Of a stretch of DNA of 43,023 nt, positions 33,693 to 42,209 are shown piece by piece. The notes under the pieces are model-generated. The model was not told where the DNA came from and did no database searches. It was given only the letters and a program-made list of their open reading frames with translations. Every line of letters starts with the position of its first letter. Within the stretch, counting starts at the first letter, position 1. The position numbers and the translations under genes are program-made. The stretch is from NCBI GenBank assembly GCA_016875195.1, contig VGRY01000032.1, positions 1 to 43,023 of the forward strand, written 5' to 3'. Source of the stretch: Deltaproteobacteria bacterium. GTDB lineage: Bacteria; Desulfobacterota; BSN033; UBA1163.

Positions 33693-34938
33693 GTATAAAG
33701 TTTCATTAATATATTTACATACAAACCTCTTTGTGGTATAAAGGTTCCTAAAAACAAAGGAGGAAACCAATATGCCACGAAAGAGCCAGAAAGCCAAGTT
33801 GATTTTAACCAAAGAGCAAAAAGAAGAGTTACAAAAGACTGTACAATCACGAAAGGCTCCCATAAGAGAAGCCCAACGGGCCAATATTCTGTTGAGGTAT
33901 TCAGAAGGCATACCCATCACCGAGATTGAAAAGATGACTCATGTCAGTAGGCCGACGATTTACAAATGGGTGGAGAAAGCCTTGGCCATGGGAATGGAGG
34001 AAGGCCTGAAGGACAAGTATCATCGGCCTAAAGAGCCTGTGATTACAGAGGAAGCCAAGGCCTGGGTCATTCATCTTGCTTGCCAGAAACCGAAGGATTT
34101 GGGTTATGCCGCTGAAGTATGGAGCCGTAGGGCTTTGGCGGAACACGCAAGAAAACACGGGCCTGGGTTTGGACATGAGTGTTTGAAGAAAGCCTGTAAG
34201 GCTACGATTCAGAGGATTCTGAGCGAGCATCCGATACGCCCTCATAAGGTGGCCTATTATTTGGAGCGGCGTGATCCAGAGTTTGATCATAAAATGGAGG
34301 AGGTGCTGTGTGTATATAAAGAGGTTCACCTCCAAAACGAAACCATCAAATCTGGGCACAGCCCATCTGTGATTAGTGTCAGTGTGGATGAAAAACCGGG
34401 GGTCCAGGCCATTCAGAATATTGCGCCTGATATCATGCCAGATCCGGTGAAACAATCCCGAATCATGAGGGATCACGAATACAAGCGGTTGGGAACCCTG
34501 TCGATCCTGGCAGCTCTGGACTTGCATGACGGTCATGTGATTGGCCAGATTCATGATAGACATCGAAGCTCTGAGTTTATCTCCTTACTTAAGGAAATGG
34601 ATGATTACTATCCAGCAGGCTCTACCATTCGCATCATTCTGGATAATCATTCGGCTCACATCTCCAAGGAGACGATGAAATATTTAGCTGCCCGTCCGGG
34701 GAGATTTGTGTATGTGCATACCCCCAAGCACGGTTCCTGGCTCAATTTGGTTGAAACACTTTTTGGTAAAATGTCCAGGACCTTTTTGAAACATATCCGA
34801 GTCACTTCCAAACAGGAGCTCAAAGAGAGAATTCTTCTGGGCATTAAAGAGATCAACGAACATCCTGTCGTGCATCGGTGGAAAAAATTCAATTTGGCAC
34901 CTAACTTTTAATGTCAATGTTTTATTGTTACTTTATAC
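33693..34938 (+). mobile_element. IS630-family insertion sequence
   Basis: The ends GTATAAAGT (33693-33701) and ACTTTATAC (34930-34938) are perfect inverted repeats. TA flanks both sides (33691-33692 and 34939-34940), and the rebuilt target is CTAG, the preferred site of IS630. One intact transposase gene lies inside. The right junction abuts a tRNA-Asn-derived fragment. Confidence 0.9.
33772..34911 (+). CDS. IS630-family transposase
   Basis: 379 aa, full length. An N-terminal helix-turn-helix (ITEIEKMTHVSRPTIYKWVE) binds the ends. The DDE catalytic triad is D206 (ISVSVDEKPG), D291 (IRIILDNHSAH) and E328 (GSWLNLVETLFG). GGAGG precedes the ATG. Such enzymes cut and paste DNA into TA dinucleotides, in agreement with the flanks. 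No internal stop or shift, so it is probably active or recently so. Confidence 0.96.
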   Translation: MPRKSQKAKLILTKEQKEELQKTVQSRKAPIREAQRANILLRYSEGIPITEIEKMTHVSRPTIYKWVEKALAMGMEEGLKDKYHRPKEPVITEEAKAWVIHLACQKPKDLGYAAEVWSRRALAEHARKHGPGFGHECLKKACKATIQRILSEHPIRPHKVAYYLERRDPEFDHKMEEVLCVYKEVHLQNETIKSGHSPSVISVSVDEKPGVQAIQNIAPDIMPDPVKQSRIMRDHEYKRLGTLSILAALDLHDGHVIGQIHDRHRSSEFISLLKEMDDYYPAGSTIRIILDNHSAHISKETMKYLAARPGRFVYVHTPKHGSWLNLVETLFGKMSRTFLKHIRVTSKQELKERILLGIKEINEHPVVHRWKKFNLAPNF

Positions 34939-35222
34939 TAGTGGTTAATCCCGCCATCGGCGGGACTCTGCCGGTTGAGTTTATTTAAAAAACGCCCCAT
35001 CCCTCTTTGCTTGATCCTTCTTTCTAACCGGGTTGCTTCAATACGATCTGAGCATTCTTGGAACCAAACAAGTTTCCAGGGGCCTTCGAAATATTTAGTA
35101 GTTTTGGAGAGATGATAGGCTGGGTCGTTATGTTGTGTAACTCTTCTTCCCAGATTGCTTGTTTGACCGCAATAATATCGGTTCGTTGCTTCGCTCTGAA
35201 GGATGTAGACCCAAATCTGCAT
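34938..35222 (-). CDS. GIY-YIG nuclease-domain protein
   Basis: 94 aa, the short single-domain type (YhbQ/UPF0213-like). Motifs: VYILQS for GIY, YYCGQTSNLGRRVTQH for YIG with the catalytic Arg, and a helix ATRLERRIKQ with the conserved Glu and Lys. The last ten codons (QSPADGGINH) are supplied by a palindrome shared with the tRNA-derived repeats, and the stop TAG lies at the edge of the IS630 element. The natural C terminus may therefore have been replaced. Confidence 0.88.
   Translation of the reverse strand: MQIWVYILQSEATNRYYCGQTSNLGRRVTQHNDPAYHLSKTTKYFEGPWKLVWFQECSDRIEATRLERRIKQRGMGRFLNKLNRQSPADGGINH
34941..34980. repeat. Truncated tRNA-Asn-derived repeat unit
   Basis: The segment is identical to the first part of the unit at 35383: GTGGTTAATCCCGCCATCGG followed by CGGGACTCTGCCGGTTGAG. 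It then breaks off before CTATCGGGG. It lies between the IS630 end and the GIY-YIG gene, and it codes for that gene's last residues. Confidence 0.85.
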
Positions 35223-35251
35223 AATAAAAAGGCCGGATAGCTCCGGCCTGT
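35223..35251 (-). terminator. Rho-independent terminator after tRNA-Asn
   Basis: On the minus strand GGCCGGAGCTATCCGGCC is followed directly by TTTTT, a GC-rich hairpin with a T-run 7 bases after the tRNA 3' end. Confidence 0.85.
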
Positions 35252-35257
35252 TATTGC

Positions 35258-35333
35258 TGGCTCCCCGAGGAGGACTCGAACCTCCAACCTAGTGGTTAAC
35301 AGCCACCCGCTCTGCCGGTTGAGCTATCGGGGA
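35258..35333 (-). tRNA. tRNA-Asn (GTT)
   Basis: 76 nt with encoded CCA. Acceptor TCCCCGA pairs with TCGGGGA; D arm GCTCAACCGGCAGAG; anticodon stem-loop GGTGGCTGTTAACCACT with anticodon GTT; T arm GGAGGTTCGAGTCCTCC; discriminator G as expected for Asn. It is the only intact copy; degenerate copies of its 5' half lie upstream in the direction of transcription. Confidence 0.97.
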
Positions 35334-36034
35334 ATCATTCTAAACCAATAAAAACCCTTGAGTCAAAAACTCTCTCAACCGAGTGGTTAATCCCGCCATC
35401 GGCGGGACTCTGCCGGTTGAGCTATCGGGGAATCATTCTAAACCAATAAAAACCCTTGAGTCAAAAACTCTCTCAACCGAGTGGTTAATCCCGCCATCGG
35501 CGGGACTCTGCCAGGCTTGCCCCGCCCCAGGCGGGGTTGAGCTATCGGGGAATCATTCTAAACCAATAAAAACCCTTGAGTCAAAAACTCTCTCAACCGA
35601 GTGGTTAATCCCGCCATCGGCGGGACTCTGCCGGGCTTGCCCCGCCCCAGGCGGGGTTGAGCTATCGGGGAATCATTCTAAACCAATAAAAACCCTTGAG
35701 TCAAAAACTCTCTCAACCGAGTGGTTAATCCCGCCATCGGCGGGACTCTGCCAGGCTTGCCCCGCCCCAGGCGGGGTTGAGCTATCGGGGAATCATTCTA
35801 AACCAATAAAAACCCTTGAGTCAAAAACTCTCTCAACCGAGTGGTTAATCCCGCCATCGGCGGGACTCTGCCGGGCTTGCCCCGCCCCAGGCGGGGTTGA
35901 GCTATCGGGGAATCATTCTAAACCAATAAAAACCCTTGAGTCAAAAACTCTCTCAACCGAGTGGTTAATCCCGCCATCGGCGGGACTCTGCCAGGCTTGC
36001 CCCGCCCCAGGCGGGGTTGAGCTATCGGGGAATT
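35334..36034 (-). repeat. Tandem array of tRNA-Asn-derived degenerate units with nested palindromes
   Basis: Six units begin at 35383, 35481, 35601, 35721, 35841 and 35961. The first period is 98 bp and the others 120 bp. On the minus strand each unit has the tRNA start TCCCCGATAGCTCAACC and GGCAGAG, then the palindrome TCCCGCCGATGGCGGGA in place of the anticodon stem, then TTAACCACT and a spacer with TTGACT and TAGAAT. Five units carry a further 22-bp insert with CCCCGCCTGGGGCGGGG in the D loop. Units alternate CCAGG/CCGGG at its edge, pointing to amplification as 240-bp dimers. No unit can fold as a functional tRNA. The long open frame across the array is a by-product of the repeats. Confidence 0.9.
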
Positions 36035-36035
36035 A

Positions 36036-36130
36036 GGATGATTCAATCTCCAATAACCAAATTCCAAATACCAAATAAATTCCGATTACCCAATGTCACA
36101 ATGTGCCAAAACAAATTCGAAAGACTAAAC
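36036..36130. repeat. Degenerate CCAATAACCAAATTCCAA-type intergenic repeat
   Basis: Short A/C-rich words (CCAATAACCAAATTCCAAAT) repeat with a period near seven bases. The same type occurs at 42073-42205, and CCGAAAT variants occur at 40931-41075. Confidence 0.6.
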
Positions 36131-36193
36131 AAATAAACCGATAATTTGTGTTTAGTTTAAAAGAAAATCTCAGAGATGGCAAGGGGTAATTTA

Positions 36194-36973
36194 TCACCCG
36201 CGGACAGTCGCATCATCTTCGAGGGTTGGTTCCAGTTTCCTCATTGCCCGCTTCTTCTGCCAGAGCCTGACCATATTGACCGGACCTGAGAAGGTGTAAG
36301 AGAAAATGAAGAAGAAGAGGACGATCACCGGTTCCATGACGATGACGACCATGGAAAGGACGATGAAGATGAAGAGGCTGAAGGGTTTTCTCCGGGCCAG
36401 ATCGAATTCCTTAAAACTGAAATAACGAATGCTTGAAACCATGAGAAATGCGAGGGCATAGATCATGAACAGGATGACGATGTCTTTAATCCACCCCGTC
36501 TCGATCAAACGAAGGTAGAGAAGAATCGTCAAGGCGATCATGGTGGCAGCCGCGGGAATAGGGAGACCTTTGAAGTATTTCGTGTCGCCGGAAGCAGCCA
36601 TCACATTGAAACGAGCCAGCCTTAACGCGCCACAGACAACAAAGAGGAAGGCAGCCAACCACCCAAATCGTCCATAAGGCCGTAAGGCCCAGCTAAAAGC
36701 CAGAATAGCCGGCGCCACTCCAAAGGAGATGAGGTCAGCGAGGGAATCATACTGAACGCCAAATTTGGAGGTGGCTCCAGAGAGTCGGGCGACCTTTCCA
36801 TCGAGGATATCAAAGGCCGCAGCCAGGAGGATGGCGATTGCTGCAAGGTAATATTTTTCCTGGAATACAGAGATGATGGCCCAGAAGCCGCAGAAGAGGT
36901 TTCCTGTGGTGAACAGGTTAGGGAGGATGTACACTCCTTTTCGCATCTTAATTCGAGTTCTTCTCTTCTTCAT
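36194..36973 (-). CDS. pssA: CDP-diacylglycerol-serine O-phosphatidyltransferase
   Basis: 259 aa, polytopic membrane enzyme. The CDP-alcohol phosphotransferase signature DG-xx-AR-x8-G-xxx-D-xxx-D is visible in LDGKVARLSG and KFGVQYDSLAD. It makes phosphatidylserine from CDP-diacylglycerol and serine, the substrate of the next enzyme, Psd. It overlaps psd by 26 bp. The C-terminal ~35 residues (VRLWQKKRAMRKLEPTLEDD) are soluble. Last gene of the ilvB-ilvN-ilvC-psd-pssA unit. Confidence 0.95.
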   Translation of the reverse strand: MKKRRTRIKMRKGVYILPNLFTTGNLFCGFWAIISVFQEKYYLAAIAILLAAAFDILDGKVARLSGATSKFGVQYDSLADLISFGVAPAILAFSWALRPYGRFGWLAAFLFVVCGALRLARFNVMAASGDTKYFKGLPIPAAATMIALTILLYLRLIETGWIKDIVILFMIYALAFLMVSSIRYFSFKEFDLARRKPFSLFIFIVLSMVVIVMEPVIVLFFFIFSYTFSGPVNMVRLWQKKRAMRKLEPTLEDDATVRG

Positions 36974-37613
36974 GGCAATACCCGATGATGGATTCTCCTC
37001 CCTTGATATGCTGTCCCACCCTCACAATCGGCCGGATATCAAGGGGAAGGTAAAGATCAACCCTCGACCCAAATCGAATCATACCAAATATTTCTCCACT
37101 CTTCAAGAGGTCGCCTGTTTTTGCATAACAGACAATCCTCCGGGCGACAAAACCCGCAATCTGAACAAGCAGGATCTTGAAATGGTCCTCTGTCTCCATG
37201 ATAAAGGCATTCTGTTCATTGAGAAGGGATGCCTTGTCACGGCTTGCCACTAAAAACTTGCCCGGATGATAACTCGTTTGAAGTATCTTCCCTGAGGACG
37301 GGGCACGATTGATGTGGACATCGAAGGGAGACATGAAGATGGATATTTTTAAGACTTTCTCCTTTAAGAAACGATCTTCCTCGGATTCTCCCACATAGAT
37401 GACCTTGCCATCGGCTGGAGAGAGGATGATATTCCTGAGAGAAGGAATTTTTCTCTTTGGATTTCTAAAGAAGTAGGCGATGAAGAGGGTGATAAGGATT
37501 CCCAGAATCGTAAGGATCGTCCATCCCATTCCCGCGACAAGGATCGTGAGGATGGCTGAAGGGAGGAGAAAGGGGAATCCTTCTCTAGCGATAGGCCATC
37601 GATTTTGTGGCAT
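36948..37613 (-). CDS. psd: Phosphatidylserine decarboxylase proenzyme
   Basis: 221 aa, the short 'PSD-A' type. It has one or two N-terminal hydrophobic segments, then LSPADGKVIYVGE, FMSPFDVHINRAP, and the self-cleavage site in IRFGSRVDLYLP, where the Ser becomes the pyruvoyl cofactor. It converts phosphatidylserine to phosphatidylethanolamine. The ATG overlaps the ilvC stop (TGATG), so lipid and branched-chain amino acid genes are coupled here. Confidence 0.95.
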   Translation of the reverse strand: MPQNRWPIAREGFPFLLPSAILTILVAGMGWTILTILGILITLFIAYFFRNPKRKIPSLRNIILSPADGKVIYVGESEEDRFLKEKVLKISIFMSPFDVHINRAPSSGKILQTSYHPGKFLVASRDKASLLNEQNAFIMETEDHFKILLVQIAGFVARRIVCYAKTGDLLKSGEIFGMIRFGSRVDLYLPLDIRPIVRVGQHIKGGESIIGYCHEEEKNSN

Positions 37614-38611
37614 CAGCGTTTCTTCTCTTTGAGCCAGCCCATCATGGAGCGCAACTTCTTGCCCACAGCCTCAATAGGATGTTCAGCTTCTTTCTTTCTC
37701 AAGGCAGTGAAGACCGGCCGGCCCACCCGGTTTTCAATGATCCATTCCCGGGCAAAATTTCCATTCTGAACCTCTTGGAGAATTCGCTTCATCTCCTGCC
37801 TTGTTTCCTGCGTAATGATCCGTTTACCCCGGGTCAGGTCTCCATATTCAGCCGTGTCGGAGACTGAATAACGCATATAGGAGAGACCACCTTCATACAT
37901 TAAGTCCACGATCAGCTTCAATTCATGAAGGCATTCAAAATAGGCGATCTCAGGATGGTAGCCTGCTTCCACCAGGGTGTCGAATCCGGCCTTGATCAGT
38001 TCGGTCACCCCTCCACAGAGGACGGATTGTTCTCCAAAAAGGTCGGTCTCGGTCTCTTCTCTGAACGAAGTTTCAATCACACCAGCACGGGTGGCCCCCA
38101 GACCTTTGGCATAGGCGAGGGCGGTCTTCTTAGCCTTCTTCGTGAAATCCTGGTAGATGGCAAGAAGGGATGGAACTCCAGCTCCTTTTTCGAATTCCCT
38201 TCGCACCAGGTGGCCCGGTCCTTTTGGAGCAATCATGACCACGTCGATCTCTTTCGGTGGGACGATCTGGCCGTAATGGATGTTGAATCCGTGAGAAAAT
38301 AGAAGGGTCTTTCCTTTCCGGAGATTTGGCTTTACATCCTCTTCATAGAGTTTGGTCTGAATGTGATCCTGAGTTAAGATTTGAATGAGATCAGCTTCCT
38401 TGGCAGCTTCATTCGCAGACACTGGTCTAAAGCCGTGCTTAATGGCGAGTTCATAATTTTCGCCGCCCTTTCGTTGAGAGACGACGACATCGAGGCCGCT
38501 GTCGCGCAGGTTCTGCGCCTGGGCATGGCCCTGGCTTCCGTAACCGATGATGGCGATCTTCTTTCCTTTCAGGTCTTTAAGGTCCGCATCCTTGTCATAA
38601 TAGATTCTCAT
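37613..38611 (-). CDS. ilvC: Ketol-acid reductoisomerase
   Basis: 332 aa, class I. The NADPH loop is in [20 protein letters not shown]; the metal-binding Asp/Glu residues lie in [20 protein letters not shown] and the C-terminal knotted domain ([20 protein letters not shown]). Second step of valine/isoleucine synthesis, acting on the IlvBN product. AAGGAG precedes the ATG; ilvN is 26 bp upstream. Confidence 0.98.
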   Translation of the reverse strand: MRIYYDKDADLKDLKGKKIAIIGYGSQGHAQAQNLRDSGLDVVVSQRKGGENYELAIKHGFRPVSANEAAKEADLIQILTQDHIQTKLYEEDVKPNLRKGKTLLFSHGFNIHYGQIVPPKEIDVVMIAPKGPGHLVRREFEKGAGVPSLLAIYQDFTKKAKKTALAYAKGLGATRAGVIETSFREETETDLFGEQSVLCGGVTELIKAGFDTLVEAGYHPEIAYFECLHELKLIVDLMYEGGLSYMRYSVSDTAEYGDLTRGKRIITQETRQEMKRILQEVQNGNFAREWIIENRVGRPVFTALRKKEAEHPIEAVGKKLRSMMGWLKEKKR

Positions 38612-38637
38612 TTAGACGCTCCTTTTTAAAAATCTCT

Positions 38638-39135
38638 TTAAGTCAGTTCGGTCATGGCTTTGCTTCCTCTTGAGATAGCGACACGACCGGTTCTGACTAT
38701 TTCCTTTATTCCAAGGGGCTTCAAAAGAGCCAGAATAGCGTTAATCTTCTTCTCGTCCCCTGTCACTTCGATCGTATAGGTTTTGGAGCCCACATCAATG
38801 ACCTTTCCTCTGAAAATATCCGTGACCCTGAGGATCTCCTCACGGGTTTTTTCGGTAGCAGAAACTTTTACCAGAACCATCTCTCTTTCGACAAAATCCT
38901 TGTCAATCAGGTCAACGACTTTGATGACGGGGATCAGTTTGTTCAGTTGTTTGAGCACCTGCTCAATGATCTGGTCATCCCCGCGGGTGACAATGGTCAT
39001 GGTGGAGACCGTGGGGTCAAGTGTTTCGGCCACAGAGAGGCATTCGATGTTAAAACCTCTGCCGCTGAAGAGGCTGGCAACCCTGGCCAGGACCCCGAAT
39101 TCGTTTTCAACTAAAAGAGTAATGACATGACGCAT
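38638..39135 (-). CDS. ilvN: Acetolactate synthase small (regulatory) subunit
   Basis: 165 aa. The N-terminal ACT domain ([20 protein letters not shown] then [12 protein letters not shown]) binds valine for feedback inhibition; the C-terminal domain ([20 protein letters not shown]) activates the large subunit. It lies between ilvB and ilvC as usual, although 105 bp of repeat-like DNA separates it from ilvB. Confidence 0.97.
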   Translation of the reverse strand: MRHVITLLVENEFGVLARVASLFSGRGFNIECLSVAETLDPTVSTMTIVTRGDDQIIEQVLKQLNKLIPVIKVVDLIDKDFVEREMVLVKVSATEKTREEILRVTDIFRGKVIDVGSKTYTIEVTGDEKKINAILALLKPLGIKEIVRTGRVAISRGSKAMTELT

Positions 39136-39136
39136 A

Positions 39137-39240
39137 TTTTTTTAAAAACGTGATTCGTGGTCCGTGATTCGTGACCGTTTAAAAAACAAAACATCAATTC
39201 TTTTAATAACGAGTCACCAATCATCAGCACGATTCACCTT
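39137..39240. repeat. Short degenerate repeat between ilvB and ilvN
   Basis: CGTGATTCGTGGTCCGTGAT and CGTGACC follow one another on the left, and CGAGTCACCAATCATCAGCA and CGATTCACC on the right. It is a loose inverted arrangement of the CGTGATT/AATCACG word, the same architecture as the other intergenic repeats in this part of the window. Confidence 0.5.
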
Positions 39241-40929
39241 TTATACCAGTCTCATCTGGTTCAGGGGCTCTCCCGCCGGAACCATGGGATAGACATTTTC
39301 TTCAGGATCGATGGCAAAATCGACCACCACTAGTTCGGGAATCGAAAAAGCCTTTTTCAACACAGGAACGACCTCTTCGGGCTTGGACGCTCGCAAGCCT
39401 ACAGCGCCATATGCCTCTGCGAGCTTCACGAAGTCAGGCGAGACCCCTTCGAGTGAAGAAGAGGCATATCGTTTTCCATAGAAGAATTCCTGCCACTGCC
39501 TGATCATCCCGAGGTAGCCATTGTTCAGTATAATCACTTTAATCGGCAACCGATACTGGACAGCGGTTGCCAGCTCCTGCGAATTCATCTGAAAACTTCC
39601 GTCTCCGGAGACACCGATGACCAGCCTGTTTGGAAAAGCCGCCTGGGCTCCGATGGCAGCCGGCAGGCCATAACCCATCGTTCCCAGTCCACCGGAGGTG
39701 AGAAGGGTTCTCGGCTTTCGATATTTGTAATACTGGGCGGCCCACATCTGATTCTGTCCCACTTCGGTGGTGATAATGGCCTCTCCTCCGGTCAACTCAT
39801 CCATCTTCTCGATGACATACTGGGGCTTGATCAACTCCTCCTGCTGATAATTCATATCATAGATGGCCTTCCAGTTCTCGATCTGGCGGTGCCATTTGTG
39901 AAGCCCCTCTTTGAACGAATGGGCATCTTCCTTTTCGATCAAAGAGATTATTTTTGAAAGGATTCGTTTACAGTCGCCCACAATCGGAAGATCCACCCTC
40001 ACATTTTTGCTGATGGAGGTGGGGTCGATGTCAATATGGATGACCTTGGCCTGAGGAGCGAAGGATTCGATCTTCCCGGTCACACGGTCATCGAATCGGG
40101 CTCCAACAGCAATGAGAAGGTCGGATTCCATGACCGCCATGTTGGCGTGGTAAGTCCCATGCATTCCGAGCATTCCAAGGGATAGAGCATGATTTCCCGG
40201 AAAGCCTCCCAGTCCCATAAGCGTCATGGTCACAGGAATGGTGAGTTTCTCTGCCAGATGGAAGAGTTCTTTTGAGGCGTTGGAGGAGATGATCCCACCT
40301 CCTGCGTAGAAGAGCGGCCTTTTCGATTTGAGGATCAGATGGATCGCCCTCTGAATCTGGCCGGGATGGCCCTCGATCGTAGGGTGGTACCCACGGATGG
40401 AGACCTTTTCAGGATATTTGAATTCTGCTGAGTCAAGGAGAATGTCTTTGGGAAGATCAACGAGAACCGGTCCAGGCCTCCCGGTCCGGGCAATATAAAA
40501 TGCTTCCTTGATGATCCGGTTTAAGTCTTTGAGATCCTTAACGAGGTAGTTATGTTTGGTGCATGGCCGGGTGATCCCCACGATATCGGCCTCCTGAAAA
40601 GCATCGTTTCCAATCAGCGTCGTTGGGATCTGACCGGTGAGGATGACAATAGGGATCGAGTCCATGTAGGCCGTGGCAATTCCGGTCACCGTGTTAGTGG
40701 CCCCCGGCCCGGAGGTGACCATTACGACGCCCACCTTTCCAGAGGCGCGGGCATAGCCATCGGCAGCATGGACCGCGGCCTGTTCATGACGGACAAGAAT
40801 CTGATTGAATGGGGCGTTTACCAGTTCATCGAAGAGAGGAAGGACGGCTCCTCCGGGGTAGTTGAAGAGGGTCTCCACCCCTTCCTTCTTCAAACACTCA
40901 ACAATCATCTGGGAACCAGTCTTTTTCAT
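39241..40929 (-). CDS. ilvB: Acetolactate synthase large (catalytic) subunit
   Basis: 562 aa. Start with [20 protein letters not shown] and [15 protein letters not shown]; catalytic Glu in [20 protein letters not shown]; ThDP-binding motif [20 protein letters not shown] through NN. It condenses two pyruvates to acetolactate, or pyruvate with 2-oxobutyrate. First gene of the ilvBNC-psd-pssA unit. No T-box or leader peptide is visible upstream, where a degenerate repeat lies. Confidence 0.98.
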   Translation of the reverse strand: MKKTGSQMIVECLKKEGVETLFNYPGGAVLPLFDELVNAPFNQILVRHEQAAVHAADGYARASGKVGVVMVTSGPGATNTVTGIATAYMDSIPIVILTGQIPTTLIGNDAFQEADIVGITRPCTKHNYLVKDLKDLNRIIKEAFYIARTGRPGPVLVDLPKDILLDSAEFKYPEKVSIRGYHPTIEGHPGQIQRAIHLILKSKRPLFYAGGGIISSNASKELFHLAEKLTIPVTMTLMGLGGFPGNHALSLGMLGMHGTYHANMAVMESDLLIAVGARFDDRVTGKIESFAPQAKVIHIDIDPTSISKNVRVDLPIVGDCKRILSKIISLIEKEDAHSFKEGLHKWHRQIENWKAIYDMNYQQEELIKPQYVIEKMDELTGGEAIITTEVGQNQMWAAQYYKYRKPRTLLTSGGLGTMGYGLPAAIGAQAAFPNRLVIGVSGDGSFQMNSQELATAVQYRLPIKVIILNNGYLGMIRQWQEFFYGKRYASSSLEGVSPDFVKLAEAYGAVGLRASKPEEVVPVLKKAFSIPELVVVDFAIDPEENVYPMVPAGEPLNQMRLV

Positions 40930-40930
40930 A

Positions 40931-41075
40931 ATTTAAATCCGAAATCCGAATATCGAAATCCGAAACAAATTCAAAATCCGAATGTCAAAATTTAAAACTA
41001 TTGTTTAAAACATGTGTATTTTGAACATTAGTGCCTGTTTCGAATTTCGTGCTTCGGATTTAGAATTTCTCCGAT
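40931..41075. repeat. AAATCCGAAATCCG-type intergenic repeat forming two complementary arms
   Basis: The left arm holds repeated AATCCGAAATCCGAATATCG words; the right arm (41035-41070) holds the complementary TTTCGAATTTCG and CTTCGGATTTAGAATTTC. With a period near seven bases, the arms can pair as a long imperfect hairpin. Confidence 0.6.
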
Positions 41076-41081
41076 AGGAGT

Positions 41082-41297
41082 TTATCGGTGTTTTCTTAAG
41101 ATTTTTTCCATTTCGTCCTTGTAAGCCAATTTTTTCTTCTTGATAATCTTTATCTCCATCTCATCCTGAGGAGTGAGATAGGGCTTCTTCTCCAGCTCAT
41201 CGAGTTGGCTGGAGAGTTCTGCATGAGCCTTTTTGATTTTTTTAAATTCTTCATCTTCCACCATCAGCCTTGCAATCAATTCTTCCTCTCTGGTCAC
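41082..41297 (-). CDS. DUF465/YdcH-like small protein
   Basis: 71 aa from GTG 41297, with AGGGGGG upstream; a longer TTG start at 41315 is less likely. Highly charged antiparallel coiled coil: EEFKKIKKAHAELSSQLDEL followed by KKPYLTPQDEMEIKIIKKKK, matching the YdcH/SlyX-like family whose function is unknown. It sits between ilvB and tsaB. Confidence 0.82.
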   Translation of the reverse strand: MTREEELIARLMVEDEEFKKIKKAHAELSSQLDELEKKPYLTPQDEMEIKIIKKKKLAYKDEMEKILRKHR

Positions 41298-41371
41298 GAT
41301 AAGCCCCCCTTGCAAAGAATTGAAACGTTAACTGGTTTATTTAAAACGGTAATATATAAAGCGGCGGTTTG

Positions 41372-42070
41372 TCAAATTGGGTACTTTTCCTGCCATTTGA
41401 TCTCTGCTTCGGATGGCCGGACGTAGATGGGGGTGAAAAACTTCAAATCCAGAGATACTCCCTTACGAAGGAGATCACCTCCCAATCTGGCGACAGTCGA
41501 ACCATGGGGAAGATGGAGGGAAGGGCTGGGGAGGAGGGCGAATGAGGAAAGAGAATCTCTAAAAAAACTGTCATAAGTTTTTGTTGCATCACCGATGAGG
41601 ATAATCTTTTCCTTTACATTTTTAACAAGGGCTTCAGGCTTCATCGCCAGGTAGTCAGATTGTCTTTGAAGAAGGTTTGTTTCATCATAGCGATAGAATG
41701 CAGTATAGACCTCTCCCTTGCGTGCGTCAAGAACAGGGCAGATGAGATAGGGAGTAGGGGAGATCTGCGACGCAAGGACATCAAGCGAGGATACCCCTGC
41801 TACGGGTTTTTGGGTGGCATAAGCCAATCCTTTGATGGTGCTCACGCCGATTCTCAATCCCGTAAACGAACCCGGCCCCAGTGAAATGGCCCACCCATCG
41901 AGTTTATCCATCGAGCAATGGGCTTCTTTGAGGAGATATTCGATGGTTTCAAGGAGGCTTTCGGAATGGGTCACCGGTATGTTGAGAAGGTACTCTGAGA
42001 TGACCTTTTCTTCATCCATCAGGCCGACACTACCACAGCGGGTTGAGGTATCGATTCCGAGAACCTTCAT
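41372..42070 (-). CDS. tsaB: tRNA threonylcarbamoyladenosine biosynthesis protein TsaB
   Basis: 232 aa from ATG 42070 (MKVLGIDTSTRCGSVGL). The longer open frame upstream is encoded by the CCAAT-type repeat and is unlikely to be translated. ASKH-fold motifs: VTHSESLLETIEYLL, AISLGPGSFTGLRIGVSTIK. TsaB scaffolds TsaD and TsaE in forming t6A37 on ANN-decoding tRNAs, a set that includes tRNA-Asn. It lies between rseP and the DUF465 gene. Confidence 0.95.
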   Translation of the reverse strand: MKVLGIDTSTRCGSVGLMDEEKVISEYLLNIPVTHSESLLETIEYLLKEAHCSMDKLDGWAISLGPGSFTGLRIGVSTIKGLAYATQKPVAGVSSLDVLASQISPTPYLICPVLDARKGEVYTAFYRYDETNLLQRQSDYLAMKPEALVKNVKEKIILIGDATKTYDSFFRDSLSSFALLPSPSLHLPHGSTVARLGGDLLRKGVSLDLKFFTPIYVRPSEAEIKWQEKYPI

Positions 42071-42072
42071 TT

Positions 42073-42205
42073 TAAAATCCCAATAACCAAATTCCAAGCT
42101 CCAAATAAATTCCAATTACCAATTTTCAAATAACTAAAACACAGATTTTAAAGGTTTCGGTCATTGGATATTGGTTATTGTTTGGTTATTGGTGCTTGGG
42201 ATTTG
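42073..42205. repeat. CCAATAACCAAATTCCAA-type intergenic repeat with complementary arms
   Basis: The left arm (42077-42125) has CCAATAACCAAATTCCAAGC and CCAATTACCAA; the right arm (42160-42203) has TTGGATATTGGTTATTG and TTGGTTATTGGTGCTTGG. The arms are complementary over most of their length, with a spacer of about 35 bp between them, and could pair in the transcript from rseP to tsaB. Confidence 0.65.
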
Positions 42206-42209
42206 ATGA

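Noticed and set aside
35340-35380. TTGACT/TAGAAT as the promoter of the intact tRNA-Asn
   Set aside because: The -10 element ends only three bases before the mature tRNA start, so initiation would fall inside the tRNA; it may serve from an upstream unit or act as part of a TTGAG/CTCAA hairpin instead.
35334-36034. Possible CRISPR array
   Set aside because: Units are near-identical throughout, with no unique spacers and no cas genes; they are tRNA-derived tandem repeats.
35383-36036. Long open frame of 217 codons with repeated peptide units
   Set aside because: It is generated by the 120-bp tRNA-derived tandem repeats, whose length is a multiple of three; there is no ribosome site and the real content is on the other strand.
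40931-41081. T-box or leader-peptide attenuator before ilvB
   Set aside because: No T-box core, no run of Leu/Val/Ile codons and no terminator hairpin; only a degenerate repeat is visible.
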